DNA of 64,000 nt from an uncultured Thermomicrobiaceae bacterium (GCA_938082375.1 CALKCJ010000015.1:62001-126000); one strand, 5' to 3'; numbered from the stretch's first letter, positions 1 to 8,245 are shown. The notes: generated from the sequence alone by a model not told the origin. Made by a program: numbers and translations.

Positions 1-442
1 GCGTCAGGCAGTCGAGGCCCGACGAACCGCAGAGGAAATCACTTCCCCCGGAGGAGGTATACGCTGCACCCACACGCATTTCCGGCGTATACCGCCCCAG
101 GGGTCGTGCTGCACGTTTAAGAAGGGGGCACGGAGTGAAGACGAGAGGAGATAACTGCCCGCGAGGCCAGACCCCAGAGCCTCGGCTACCGCTCATACCG
201 ATCGTTGTCGGGTAGGACACCAGATGGGGCTTCGGTACGTCGCGCCCGTGTCGGACACGACCAGCGCTCGGCATCGGACACCTCCGCCTCTCACACCCCT
301 CACGCGACGCGCCCCCGGACTGACCGGGGGCGGAGGGCCGATACCGAACCCTACACTGCGGCCGGTCAGCCAGCGGGGTGACGTACTTGAGCTGGCGAGC
401 TCCCTGCTTCCACGCTGCTATCCCTCGACCACGCGACGCAGA
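1..442. other. Gene-free window start with dyad symmetry
   Basis: No reading frame here has a recognisable product on either strand. A perfect 9-bp inverted repeat, GGTATACGC at 56-64 and GCGTATACC at 85-93 with a 20-bp gap, is the clearest structure. A second hairpin, CGCCCCCGG at 310-318 and CCGGGGGCG at 324-332, lies beyond the end of the minus-strand operon and could slow transcription, but no T-run follows it. The TATAC-type dyad resembles a repressor site more than a terminator. Its target gene would lie outside the window. Confidence 0.4.
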
Positions 443-790
443 TCATGCCTCTGCCCCGTATCCGCCGTCAGACGGAGCAAGGAAGACAGATCCGCATTCG
501 CCTCGCCAGTCTACTGCACTGTGCCTTGGGGAGACAATCTCGACGTCTCGATCGCTCACTGCATATCGCCAACGACGCCACCGCACTTGTGGAACCAGCC
601 AGACCCAGAAAGGGACAGCAACAACCACTAGCAGCGGCGGCAGAAGGGCCAGAGGCCAGGGCAAATCGAGTCGCCAGGTAACCGCCGCGACGACAAGGGC
701 AACGGCAAGCGCCGCTGTCGCCGGTTTTCTCAGTGCTAGCCTATCCCACAATGTCGTCGTCACGCAATGCTTGTGTGCGAAGCGCCTCAA
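443..790 (-). pseudogene. Truncated PH-domain (YdbS/DUF304-like) membrane protein
   Basis: The 115-codon frame begins at a TTG that overlaps the MFS stop codon (TTGA), so it looks translationally coupled to the transporter upstream. Residues about 25-70 form two hydrophobic segments followed by RWRRWRYAVSDRDVEI, which matches the junction between the transmembrane pair and the beta-rich domain of bacterial PH-like (bPH2) membrane proteins. Family members continue for another 60-80 residues in that domain. Here the reading frame turns into low-complexity sequence and stops, and the other two frames do not restore the domain. I read it as a decayed gene or frameshift product. A functional short form cannot be excluded. 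Confidence 0.45.
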
Positions 791-2142
791 ACGCGGGATT
801 CGAAGGCGGGGCGGATCCGCTGCCGGTCTGCCCCTGGGAGTCTAATCGCCTGCCTGGCCATCAGACCAGACAGAGCGGTCAACAGGCCCACCGCCAGGAT
901 CGCCCAGCGCAACCCGAACGCGTCGGCGATGAGCCCGGCGGCCAGTGCGCCAACGGCGTAGCCGAGATCGCGCCAGAAGCGGTACACGCTCAGGGAACGT
1001 GCGCGCCACGTGGGGTGTGCCACATCTCCGACCGCTGCGAGCAGAGCCGGATAGACCATCGCTGTCCCGATTCCCAGCACGAGGCTACCAGCGATGCCGA
1101 CAGACAGCGGCGAGAGCCCCGTTGGATCGATACCGAGCCCGATCCAGACCAGCGCCAGCCCCTGCGCCCACATCCCCCAGACGATCAGCCCCTTGCGTCC
1201 CCAGCGGTCGCTCAGGTAACCGGTAACGAGCTGGCCGGTGCCCCACGTCACCGGATAGACCGCCTTGATCAGCCCGATGCCTTCGACATCGACGCCATGC
1301 ACGGCGAAGAAGAGCGGGAAGATACCCCACGACATGCCATCGTTGAGGTTGTTCACCAAGCCCGCCTGGCTTATCCCGAAGAGCGTGCGGTTACGCCAGC
1401 TCGTCAGGCGAAAGACCTCGCGGAAACTCAGCGCACCTCGCTCTACTGCGTCGCCCCTCTGGCTGCTGTCGCCCACCAGCGTGGCGCGGCGGGCCTCTTC
1501 CAGTGCGTGCTCCCGCGTCTCGCGGATGACCAGGATCGAAAGGACAAGACCGAGGACAGCATAGGCCACGCCCAGGTAGAACGGCTGTGGCCGCAGCCCG
1601 TAGACCGACGCCAGATAGCCGGTGGCAAAGGCGGTCAGCCCGACCGCCCCGTAGCCTGCCGCCTCGTTCAGACCCATCGCCAGCCCGCGCCGGGCCGGGC
1701 CGACCAGGTCGATCTTCATGATCACCGTCATCGACCACGCCAGCCCCTGGTTGATACCAAGTAGGACGTTCGCGGCGACAATCCATCCCCAGCTCGGCGC
1801 GAGCATGATCAGGAACGGTACCGGCAGCCCGACGAGCCAGCCGAGAGCCAGCACCTTCTTCCTTCCCCAGGAGTCAGCGAGCTGGCCGGACACGAGGTTA
1901 GCACAGGCCTTGACGATCCCGAAGCTGACGATGAACGAGGTCACCAGTGTGGTCGAGGCGACCCGGAACTCCTCGGCCCCGATTAGCGGCACCACCGTCC
2001 GCTCGAGGCCGACCATGCCGCCGACGAAGGCGTTTACGAGCACCAGCAGCGCAAACTGGCGCCAGTTCTGGCGGAGACCAAGCTGAATCGCCTCAACCGC
2101 TCTGCTCTCGCTGGCGAGCGCGTTGGAACTCTTCCGGCGCAT
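787..2142 (-). CDS. MFS transporter of the sulfur operon
   Basis: A 451-residue major facilitator superfamily permease with about 12 hydrophobic segments. The MFS signature loop appears as GQLADSWGRKK after helix 2 and again as GYLSDRWGRKG after helix 8, as expected for two homologous six-helix halves. The start is an ATG preceded by GGGGAGGAG. It is the third gene of a minus-strand operon after an ArsR-rhodanese regulator and a rhodanese-MBL protein, 24 bp from the latter. The context suggests export or import of a small thiol, sulfite or other sulfur compound, but the substrate cannot be read from sequence. A PH-domain remnant follows with a TTGA overlap. Confidence 0.85.
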   Translation of the reverse strand: MRRKSSNALASESRAVEAIQLGLRQNWRQFALLVLVNAFVGGMVGLERTVVPLIGAEEFRVASTTLVTSFIVSFGIVKACANLVSGQLADSWGRKKVLALGWLVGLPVPFLIMLAPSWGWIVAANVLLGINQGLAWSMTVIMKIDLVGPARRGLAMGLNEAAGYGAVGLTAFATGYLASVYGLRPQPFYLGVAYAVLGLVLSILVIRETREHALEEARRATLVGDSSQRGDAVERGALSFREVFRLTSWRNRTLFGISQAGLVNNLNDGMSWGIFPLFFAVHGVDVEGIGLIKAVYPVTWGTGQLVTGYLSDRWGRKGLIVWGMWAQGLALVWIGLGIDPTGLSPLSVGIAGSLVLGIGTAMVYPALLAAVGDVAHPTWRARSLSVYRFWRDLGYAVGALAAGLIADAFGLRWAILAVGLLTALSGLMARQAIRLPGADRQRIRPAFESRV

Positions 2143-2166
2143 CCCGGTGTCTCCTCCCCTCGGGAA

Positions 2167-3264
2167 TCAGCGCACTGCGCACCGGTTGGCGCCAGCTTCC
2201 AATGCCAAGAGCGTCTCGAGCTCTTCCGGCCAAGCGCCGGACTCGTTCAGCTCGACGATTCGGTGGTGGTTCGGCGGTGGCGGCGGGACACGCGCCAGCA
2301 CTGCGTCGACGAAGGCCGCCTCCGCAAGCGCGAGAAACTCGAGCCGGGCTACCAGCTCGGAGAGCTTGGCCGCCACCGGGCGGCCATCGAAATCTGGCGG
2401 CTCGGCCGAGTGACCAGGAAGCACCAGGGTGTCGGCGGAGAGTTCGTAGAGACGGCGCAACGAGCGGTAGAGCGCGCCTGCCCGCGCCCGCGCCTCGTCA
2501 CCGGTGGCTTCCAGATCGGGCCGGCCGACTCCTTCAGTGAACAGGGTGTCCCCGGTGAAGACGGCCCCGCCAGTCAGGACGTAGCACGTGCTCTCCCAGG
2601 TGTGCCCAGGTGTGTGCAGGGCCTGGAGCCAGGTTGTCCCAAGCTGGATCCGATCACCGTCCGAGAGCGCCTGGTAGGGATACCGGGCTCGATTGTTGGC
2701 CGGGAGATAAAGCGAGATGCCCAGCATCGCGCTCAGCCGACGAGCGCGCGAGAGGTGGTCAGCATGCACGTGGGTGTCGACAACTCCGGAAATCCGGGCT
2801 CCCTGAGCCTCGGCGATCGCGAGGTAGAGGTCAGGCTCGAGCGCCGGGTCGATGACCAGCGCCTCGGTCCCCGAGACGACCAGGTAGGAGAGTCACCCCT
2901 TGCCGGCTCGCCTGACCTGGACGATACGAACTGCCCGTGGCACCTCGATCTCCGCCAGGTTCCAGGCCAGGCTCCAGGCCCGCATGCCGCCCTCCAGCGA
3001 GTGGGCCTCGATGCCACGACTCCGGAGGTAGTCCGCGGCGAGGGCGCTGGTCTTGCCCGCCGCGCAGACGACCACCACCGGAACTCCTGCCGGGAGATCG
3101 AGAACGTCCAGCGGCCGGAAGTCTTCAGCCTTCACGGCGTCATAGGCATCGACCCAGCGGCTACGTGGGATAGCCCACTCCGCGCGCTCCTCCCGCGGGC
3201 GGATGTCGAGCAAGACCAAGGGCTCGCCACGCTCGAGCCGCTTTCGAAGCTCCTCACGCTGCAT
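2167..3264 (-). CDS. Rhodanese-MBL fusion with in-frame TGA; candidate selenoprotein
   Basis: Codons 1-123 encode a rhodanese domain with active-site loop CAAGKTS. Codon 124 is TGA (2893-2895), and the same frame continues to codon 365 as a metallo-beta-lactamase domain of the persulfide dioxygenase/glyoxalase II type: HVHADH at 165-170, HTPGH, FTGDTLF and PGHS. In related rhodanese-MBL proteins, as I recall the family, the junction reads GKGCLSYL. Here it reads GKG-TGA-LSYL, so TGA stands where TGC is expected. An 8-bp hairpin with a GGA loop begins 14 nt after the TGA. Neither half shows other damage, and a stand-alone MBL start would lose the first strand of the fold. Options are selenocysteine, a recent nonsense mutation, or a one-base sequence error. 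The gene overlaps the upstream regulator by 11 bp and has a GGAGG site. Confidence 0.6.
2860..2878 (-). promoter_or_regulatory. SECIS-like hairpin downstream of the in-frame TGA
   Basis: On the minus-strand RNA, positions 2878-2871 (CGUCUCGG) pair with 2867-2860 (CCGAGGCG) through eight consecutive base pairs, one a U-G wobble. They close a GGA loop at 2870-2868. The loop lies 23-25 nt after the TGA. That fits the known layout of bacterial SECIS elements, in which a hairpin inside the coding region presents guanines in its apical loop roughly 16-37 nt from UGA. GC-rich coding DNA makes hairpins easily by chance, so this supports but does not prove recoding. Confidence 0.35.
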
Positions 3265-3952
3265 CGTCGGTGCCTCCTCTCACTACCGGCAAGCCGAGCG
3301 CCCGCCAATCTGGCAACCCGAGTCGCAGCCGACGGGCCGTGAACCCCGCTTGGCGGAAAAGGGCGACTGCCTCGTCGGAGAAGATGCAGAACGGGCCGCG
3401 GCAGTACGCTACGATCTCGCGGTCACGCGGAAGTGTCTGCAAGATCTGCTCGATCTGCCCCGGCGGCACCGGCCGCGCACCCGGGATGTGGCCGGCGCGA
3501 TACTCCTCCACGGGGCGGACGTCAAGCAGCACAACCTCGCCCGTTTCGACGCGTCGCAGAAGCTCCGCGGCGTCGATCGCCTCGAGCTGATCGCGCTCGC
3601 CGAGGTACCGCTGGACGATCGCCGCGATCTCGGCCAGGCGCATCTCCGCGACGTCTCGCAGCGCTTGCCAGAGGTGGTACACCTGGTCACCGGCCAGCCG
3701 GTAGAAGATCCGGTTGCCCTCACGGCGCGTCTCGACCAGCCGGGCATGGGCAAGGATCCTCAGGTGCTGGGAGGCATTGGCGACCGACAGCCCCATCTCC
3801 TGCGCCAGGTCTTCGACGCTTCGCTCACGCTGGGCGAGGAGGTCGAGCATTTCGAGGCGGCGCGGACTGGCGAGGGCCTGCCCAACGCGCGCAAATTCCT
3901 GGTACAGCTCGTCTTTGAAGCGACGGTGTGTCGCGTGATCAAGTAGTTTCAT
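3254..3952 (-). CDS. ArsR-family regulator fused to rhodanese domain
   Basis: The 232-residue protein has a winged-helix ArsR domain at about residues 10-100, with recognition helix region SVANASQHLRIL, and a rhodanese domain at about 120-225 with active-site motif YCRGPFC. This fusion is known in Thermus, Deinococcus and Chloroflexi beside persulfide or sulfite genes. It is expected to sense reactive sulfur through the rhodanese cysteine and repress the operon. I chose the ATG at 3952, where the family similarity starts, over an upstream in-frame start at 4063 that would add 37 unrelated residues. The promoter at 3960-3988 places the transcription start almost on this ATG. The rhodanese-MBL gene follows with an 11-bp overlap. 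Confidence 0.9.
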   Translation of the reverse strand: MKLLDHATHRRFKDELYQEFARVGQALASPRRLEMLDLLAQRERSVEDLAQEMGLSVANASQHLRILAHARLVETRREGNRIFYRLAGDQVYHLWQALRDVAEMRLAEIAAIVQRYLGERDQLEAIDAAELLRRVETGEVVLLDVRPVEEYRAGHIPGARPVPPGQIEQILQTLPRDREIVAYCRGPFCIFSDEAVALFRQAGFTARRLRLGLPDWRALGLPVVRGGTDDAA

Positions 3953-3954
3953 GC

Positions 3955-3988
3955 TCAAGAGAGTACTTGAATTCCTGGGTGAAGTCAA
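3955..3988 (-). promoter_or_regulatory. Promoter and palindromic operator of the sulfur operon
   Basis: On the minus strand, TTGACT (3988-3983) is followed after exactly 17 bp by TACTCT (3965-3960). The -10 box fills the 6-bp centre of a perfect inverted repeat, TCAAG-N6-CTTGA (3955-3970). A bound dimer would cover the -10 region, as expected for ArsR autorepression. The predicted start of transcription falls within a few bases of the ATG at 3952, so the mRNA may be leaderless. Confidence 0.65.
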
Positions 3989-4174
3989 CCCCTCGTCACG
4001 CCAGCTGGCGATCAGCACCCCCGCGTTCGGGGCAGTCGCGCTGGCATTGCCCGGCACGAACACACCGCGGGCTCAACGCGGCTCCTACGGCATTGCCCGA
4101 CGCCCTGAGGGTACGCGCAACCGAGCGGCTCTCGGCTCTCACCCCGGCTTCGCCACGCCGCTCCCGCACCAGTG

Positions 4175-4234
4175 CCCTCACCCCGCCTTCGGCTCCCCTC
4201 TCCCGCTCAGCGGGAGAGGGGTCAGGGGTGAGGG
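4175..4234. repeat. Nested GC-rich palindrome in intergenic DNA
   Basis: Two nested inverted repeats share one centre: CCCTCACCCC (4175-4184) with GGGGTGAGGG (4225-4234), and inside it CCCCTCTCCCGCT (4195-4207) with AGCGGGAGAGGGG (4209-4221). Elements of the type CTCACCCC...CTCTCCCGC..GCGGGAGAG...GGGGTGAG occur as dispersed intergenic repeats in many GC-rich bacteria. It lies downstream of the minus-strand oxidoreductase gene and upstream of arsR, and could end transcription of the oxidoreductase gene. Confidence 0.6.
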
Positions 4235-4265
4235 AGGGTCACTTCCGGGAGCGGGAAGAGGGGAA

Positions 4266-5141
4266 TCAGCTCCGCTGCAGGCCGAGCTCCTGAGCCATCT
4301 GCCGGATCATGTCGATATGGGCACGCGGATCGGGCAGACCCATCCCCATCGTGTTGATACAGAGATGACTGGCACCGAGCGCTCGCCAGGCCTCGACGTC
4401 GCGCAGCCACTCCCCGCGCGGCACCTGTGCCAGCGTCAACCGCCCCTCGATCCCGAAGCTCGACGGGTCACGGCCCGCCTCCCGCACCCACTCGCGCATC
4501 TGTTCCACCATCTCGCGCAGGCGCGCGTCGGGCCGGATCTGCGGCATCCAGCCGTCGGCTAGCCGAGCAGCGCGGTGCTGGGCCACTTCGGACATGCCAC
4601 CGAGCCAGACCGGGATGGGTCGCTGCACTGGCAGCGGGTTGATCCCGACGGCGGGCAGCCGGTGCCAGCGTCCCTCGAAGGTCACGGTCTCCTGTGTCCA
4701 GAGGAGCCGCATCACCTGGATCTGCTCCTCTTCCCGCTTGCCGCGGTTGTGGAAGTTCTCGTTGAGCGCGATGTACTCGGCCTGGTTCCAGCCGACGCCG
4801 ACGCCGAGCCGCAGCCGCCCGCCGGACAGCACATCGACTTCGGCCGCCTGCTTCGCCACCAGCACGGCCTGCCGCTGGGGCAGGATGATCACCCCGGTCA
4901 CCAGCTCCAGTCGTCGCGTGATCCCGGCCAGATAACCAAAGAGCACCAGCGGCTCATGGAACTGGCTCTTCGAGGTGTAAGGGCCCGTCCAGCCGGGATA
5001 GCGCGAGACATCGACCCCGACAACGTGGTCATAGGCCAGGATATGGCTATAGCCCAGCTCCTCGGCTGCCTGTGCGTACTCCCGGATCACACCTGGGTCT
5101 GGCCCGATCTCGGTCTGCGGGAACACGAGCCCGATGCGCAT
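4266..5141 (-). CDS. LLM-class flavin (F420-type) oxidoreductase
   Basis: A 291-residue luciferase-like TIM-barrel protein. It opens with MRIGLVFPQTEIG and contains the strand-loop AYDHVVGVD, the family-typical RLRLGVGVGWNQAEY segment and PIPVWLGGMSE. These match LLM-class F420-dependent oxidoreductases in the TIGR03619-like group, which transfer hydride between F420 or FMN and small organic substrates. Cofactor and substrate are not determined by the motifs visible. The ATG at 5141 has GGGAGGGGGCAGG just upstream and begins exactly where the family does; the in-frame extension to 5291 looks untranslated. It appears monocistronic, downstream of the convergent repeat element. Confidence 0.85.
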   Translation of the reverse strand: MRIGLVFPQTEIGPDPGVIREYAQAAEELGYSHILAYDHVVGVDVSRYPGWTGPYTSKSQFHEPLVLFGYLAGITRRLELVTGVIILPQRQAVLVAKQAAEVDVLSGGRLRLGVGVGWNQAEYIALNENFHNRGKREEEQIQVMRLLWTQETVTFEGRWHRLPAVGINPLPVQRPIPVWLGGMSEVAQHRAARLADGWMPQIRPDARLREMVEQMREWVREAGRDPSSFGIEGRLTLAQVPRGEWLRDVEAWRALGASHLCINTMGMGLPDPRAHIDMIRQMAQELGLQRS

Positions 5142-5349
5142 CCTGCCCCCTCCCACCGCTCTACGCACTCGACCCCACTCGCCGCTCCAGTATGGCACGC
5201 GGAGGGCCGGAGCAGAGGCGAGGTTGGTAGTGCGGCGCCTGCTGGAGTGTACGGGAGAACAGCGAATCGAGCCGGCCCGGCGAGCCGCCAAAGCCGGCCG
5301 AGACCGCTGCCACCGGAGCCAGTGGGAAGCGGCAGACGTCTTCCGGAAA

Positions 5350-5388
5350 CAAAAAGCAAGCGCCCCGGCGGTTTCGTCGGGGCGCTTG
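5350..5388 (-). terminator. Intrinsic terminator of the hsp20 gene
   Basis: An 11-bp stem (CAAGCGCCCCG at 5357-5367 with CGGGGCGCTTG at 5378-5388) is followed on the minus strand by CTTTTT. It lies 13 bp after the hsp20 stop codon. Confidence 0.85.
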
Positions 5389-5400
5389 TTCGTTCGGTGG

Positions 5401-5874
5401 TTACTTGAGCGAGCCAGCGAGCGCCTTGTGCGCCTGCACCGGGATCCGCTTGATCCGAGCCTGCTCGACCTTGGGCAGCGTCAGCGTCAGGATGCCGTCC
5501 GCGAAGCTGGCCTGCGCGTGCTCGGCATCGACCGGTTCCGGCAAGGTGAAGGTCTCGGCAAACTCACCGGTGCCGATCTCGCGGCGGTACCACGTCAGCT
5601 TCTTCGCTTCGTCCTCGCTGAGCTGGTAGCCGCAGCGACCCCGGATGGTGAGCGTGTTCTGCTCGATGCTGACCTCGAGGTTCTCCGGGCTGGCGCCGGG
5701 AACCGCAATCTTCACTACCACAGCCTCACCCGTGTCGTAGATGTCCGTCGCCGGCCGATACGGCCACGGGCGAGCCACCAACGGCCGCGTGCGGCCGAAC
5801 GCCTCAGTGAAGATCCGATCGAGCTCGCTCCACATCCGCTCCATTTCCGTGAACGGGCTCCAGCGCTCCATCAT
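5401..5874 (-). CDS. Small heat-shock protein, Hsp20 family
   Basis: A 157-residue alpha-crystallin-domain chaperone. The N-terminal arm MERWSPFTEMERMWSELD is the usual bacterial sHSP start. The crystallin domain spans about residues 45-140, with GASPENLEV, LTIRGRC and the closing ADGILTLTLPK motif (the GxLxL element), and a C-terminal IKRIPV tail supplies the I-x-I/V-type anchor for oligomers. It holds unfolding proteins as an ATP-independent oligomer in the cytosol. Two adjacent ATGs occur; AAGGAGGG is 9 nt upstream of the first. A strong sigma-70 promoter and a terminator flank it, so it is a single-gene unit. No CIRCE element is present. Confidence 0.95.
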   Translation of the reverse strand: MMERWSPFTEMERMWSELDRIFTEAFGRTRPLVARPWPYRPATDIYDTGEAVVVKIAVPGASPENLEVSIEQNTLTIRGRCGYQLSEDEAKKLTWYRREIGTGEFAETFTLPEPVDAEHAQASFADGILTLTLPKVEQARIKRIPVQAHKALAGSLK

Positions 5875-5929
5875 CGCTCATAACCCTCCTTTCGCTTCGA
5901 CCTCACCGGCATCGCCCTTTCCGGTTTTA

Positions 5930-5958
5930 TATATAGCGATTTACATGACTTGTGTCAA
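5930..5958 (-). promoter_or_regulatory. Sigma-70-type promoter of hsp20
   Basis: On the minus strand a perfect TTGACA (5958-5953) and TATATA (5935-5930) are separated by 17 bp. The predicted start near 5923 leaves a 5' leader of about 50 nt with the strong ribosome site at its end. No CIRCE repeat overlaps the promoter. Confidence 0.8.
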
Positions 5959-6108
5959 GAGTAATTCGCTGTCTAAGGCATCATCAATGAGCGAGAAGGC
6001 GCATATCTCCACTTCGCCCACCGGCAGTCGCTCGAGGCCCGCGAGGGCTTCCACCTCAGTCAGAGAGTCGATACGATGGTCGGCGATATGACGATTGGAG
6101 ACAGGCTG

Positions 6109-6879
6109 ATGGAGACAGCGACGAGAGCCACGAGGACATCCAGCCCACGCGTCGTCGTCTCAGTGCACGACGTCGCCCCGGCGTACCTGACTGAGATCAG
6201 GTGGATTCTCAGTCGGCTCGACGAGCTGAACGCGTGGCCGCGGAGCTTGTTGGTCATCCCCTGTGCAAATGGGCAGGACGACATCCGTCGCTGCCCAGAG
6301 CTCGTTGCTCTTCTCTACCAGGAGATCCAGAAGGGATCCGAGGTCGTCTTGCACGGTTTTACTCATCGGCGCGTCGAAGCGTGGCGCGGATCGCCTCTGA
6401 CACGGGCTCGTGCGGCCCTCTTCGCGCGCCAGGTCGCAGAGTTCGCCAGCACGGGCTGGCCAGAACAGCGAGCGCGCCTACTGGCCGGACGCGCCGTGCT
6501 CCAGGACATCGGGATCGAGGTGAGCGGGTTCTGTCCGCCGGGATGGCTCTCTACACCGGAGCTGCCCGAGCTTCTCCGTGAAACGGGCTTCCGCTACCTC
6601 GTCGCGATGTCGTGGCTGCAGGATCTCGCGCACGGCCGGCGTATCCCCACGCCGTGGCTCGGCTACATCGGTACCGGCGGGCTGCGCGAGGAGTTGGTTT
6701 CGGTCGGCGCTGCGCTCCTCAGTCCCTGGCGGCGGCGCTCGAGAGTCATCTCGCTCTTTCTGCACCCACAAGGGGCCTCTTATTCTCCTGCCTGCGCTCG
6801 GGTTTTGCTGGAGTTGGCGAGGCTCCTGAGGGAGCGGAGACCAGTGAACTATGCCGAGCTGCTCAACCGGCCATCCTGA
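6109..6879 (+). CDS. DUF2334 polysaccharide deacetylase-like protein
   Basis: A 256-residue protein of the NodB-fold DUF2334 group. The first motif is VVVSVHDVAP (metal-ligand Asp region), followed by EVVLHGFTH, which supplies the two zinc-binding histidines, then GFCPPGW and the late ISLFLHPQ histidine. These are the usual deacetylase metal and catalytic positions, so hydrolysis of an N-acetyl sugar or a related bond is likely. There is no signal peptide, so it acts inside the cell. I prefer the ATG at 6109, which has TTGGAG upstream, to the ATG at 6076. The next gene starts 29 bp before this one ends, and the glycosyltransferase and YkoP partner suggest a glycolipid or envelope glycan pathway. 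Confidence 0.8.
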   Translation: METATRATRTSSPRVVVSVHDVAPAYLTEIRWILSRLDELNAWPRSLLVIPCANGQDDIRRCPELVALLYQEIQKGSEVVLHGFTHRRVEAWRGSPLTRARAALFARQVAEFASTGWPEQRARLLAGRAVLQDIGIEVSGFCPPGWLSTPELPELLRETGFRYLVAMSWLQDLAHGRRIPTPWLGYIGTGGLREELVSVGAALLSPWRRRSRVISLFLHPQGASYSPACARVLLELARLLRERRPVNYAELLNRPS

Positions 6880-7567
6880 GGTAAGTATCGTCATCCCCGC
6901 CCGCGACGAGGAGCGTCTTATTGGGCGTGCTCTGGAGTCGGTCACCTCTCAGAGCTGGCCGTTGGCCTGCCTCGAGGTGGTTGTGGTCGACAATGGCTCG
7001 CGCGATCGCACCGCCTCGGTCGTGCAAGCCTTCGCTGCAGGCGCGCCCGACCTCCGCGTCCGTTTGCTTCACGAGCCTGTCCCCGGCCGGGCACGCGCGA
7101 AGAATGCCGGCGCGCGGGCGGCGAGCGGGGAGCTCTTGATCTTTCTCGACGCCGATTCGGCTCTGGCTTCGGATCTCGTCGAACGAGTGATCGAAGCCTA
7201 CCACGGCGGCTGCCCTGCGGGAAGCATCCGGATCATCTCCGACTCGCCGGATCTCCTCGATCGAGCCTTCTTCGATCTGATGGAGTTCGGTAAACGTCTC
7301 TTCCATATCCGCGCTCAGATGTTTTACTGTTCTCGTACAATTTTTCTCGCGCTCGGCGGCTTTGACGAGCGCCTACACCTCGCGGAAGACCGAGATTTCC
7401 TGGTGCGGCTCGGACGATCGGGGGTACCGGTCTGTCACCTCAGCACGAGCTGGATCATGACGTCATCTCGCCGGCTTCACCGCCTGCCGCTCAGGTTGGG
7501 CCTGCTGACCACGTTCGGACGGTGGTTGCTCGCTCATCTTGGTATCGGTCGTTCCTGGCCCTATTAA
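6851..7567 (+). CDS. Family 2 glycosyltransferase
   Basis: A 238-residue GT-A enzyme. VSIVIPARDEERLI is the nucleotide-sugar binding strand, VVVDNGSRDRT the conserved second strand, FLDADS the DxD metal site, and LGGFDERLHLAEDRDFLVRL the acceptor-side ED motif. It has no long membrane segment and probably works at the inner membrane face. It overlaps the DUF2334 gene by 29 bp, and its own 3' end overlaps the YkoP-like gene by 46 bp, which indicates one translationally coupled unit. Donor and acceptor are not predictable; a lipid-linked or cell-wall glycan is suggested by the neighbours. Confidence 0.9.
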   Translation: MPSCSTGHPEVSIVIPARDEERLIGRALESVTSQSWPLACLEVVVVDNGSRDRTASVVQAFAAGAPDLRVRLLHEPVPGRARAKNAGARAASGELLIFLDADSALASDLVERVIEAYHGGCPAGSIRIISDSPDLLDRAFFDLMEFGKRLFHIRAQMFYCSRTIFLALGGFDERLHLAEDRDFLVRLGRSGVPVCHLSTSWIMTSSRRLHRLPLRLGLLTTFGRWLLAHLGIGRSWPY

Positions 7568-8199
7568 ACCGTTTCTTCTGGGCCTTGCTGCGGCTTGGCC
7601 GCGCTGGCGGCGGCCGTGCGGTCGGAGTGCTCAGTGTGTGGCTCGGCTGGGAGCGGCTCACGGATTGGTGGTGGCATCTGCGCACGCTCCGGCCGGACGG
7701 GATTTTCCGCTACCGGGTGGCAACCTACCGCGGTCGACCAGTCACGCTCGAGGATGGCAGCACCGTCAGGCCGGGTGACCGGATGATCGACCTTCACTTC
7801 GATAACCGGCGCCTGCTTCAAGCGGCGGCAGCCCCGTCCTCGACGCCGTGGAACCTGATGCGGATGGCGCGCGAAGACCTTCGAGCCCTGGCAGCGCTCG
7901 TGGAAGCGGGTGCTCTGGGTGAGGTGCGGGCAGTGCGTGGGGTCACGCTGTTCGCCCGTGCCGGCAGACGACTGGGCTTCGAGGTCAGGCCGCTGCCCGC
8001 GAACTGGTACACCCGTTTACAGCGGTTTTTCTTCGTCGGACTGCTCGCGGTCTACCACCCGCGCGGTTGGCAGGCAGCCGAACGCCTGCGCGAGCGCGGC
8101 TGGCCTGGCGAGGTCTGGATGAGCCGGCAACGACTGCTCCAGCTCTACAGCGCCCGGCGTGAGGCGACCTCGCCTGTCGCCCCCAGACGCGAAGACTAA
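7522..8199 (+). CDS. YkoP-like domain protein
   Basis: A 225-residue basic protein from a GTG start inside the glycosyltransferase gene. Residues about 50-200 resemble the YkoP domain known from Bacillus ykoP, where it sits beside glycosyltransferase and deacetylase genes, and from fusions to polysaccharide deacetylases. Visible features are a conserved GDRMIDLHFDN segment and a hydrophobic RFFFVGLLAVYHP stretch near residue 170. No catalytic motif is recognised. Conserved association with a deacetylase and a GT2 enzyme argues for an accessory role in glycolipid or envelope glycan assembly. The exact start is uncertain, because the frame is open further upstream. Confidence 0.65.
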   Translation: MVARSSWYRSFLALLNRFFWALLRLGRAGGGRAVGVLSVWLGWERLTDWWWHLRTLRPDGIFRYRVATYRGRPVTLEDGSTVRPGDRMIDLHFDNRRLLQAAAAPSSTPWNLMRMAREDLRALAALVEAGALGEVRAVRGVTLFARAGRRLGFEVRPLPANWYTRLQRFFFVGLLAVYHPRGWQAAERLRERGWPGEVWMSRQRLLQLYSARREATSPVAPRRED

Positions 8200-8245
8200 C
8201 GGCAGGCAGAGCGAGTGTTCCGACGAAGCCGGCGCCGAAGATGCC

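Noticed and set aside
733-1764. A 343-codon frame opposite the MFS gene
   Set aside because: Antisense shadow; Arg/Pro/Gln-rich with no motif.
3953-4063. Earlier start of the ArsR-rhodanese gene
   Set aside because: It would add 37 residues absent from the family and place the operator inside the coding region.
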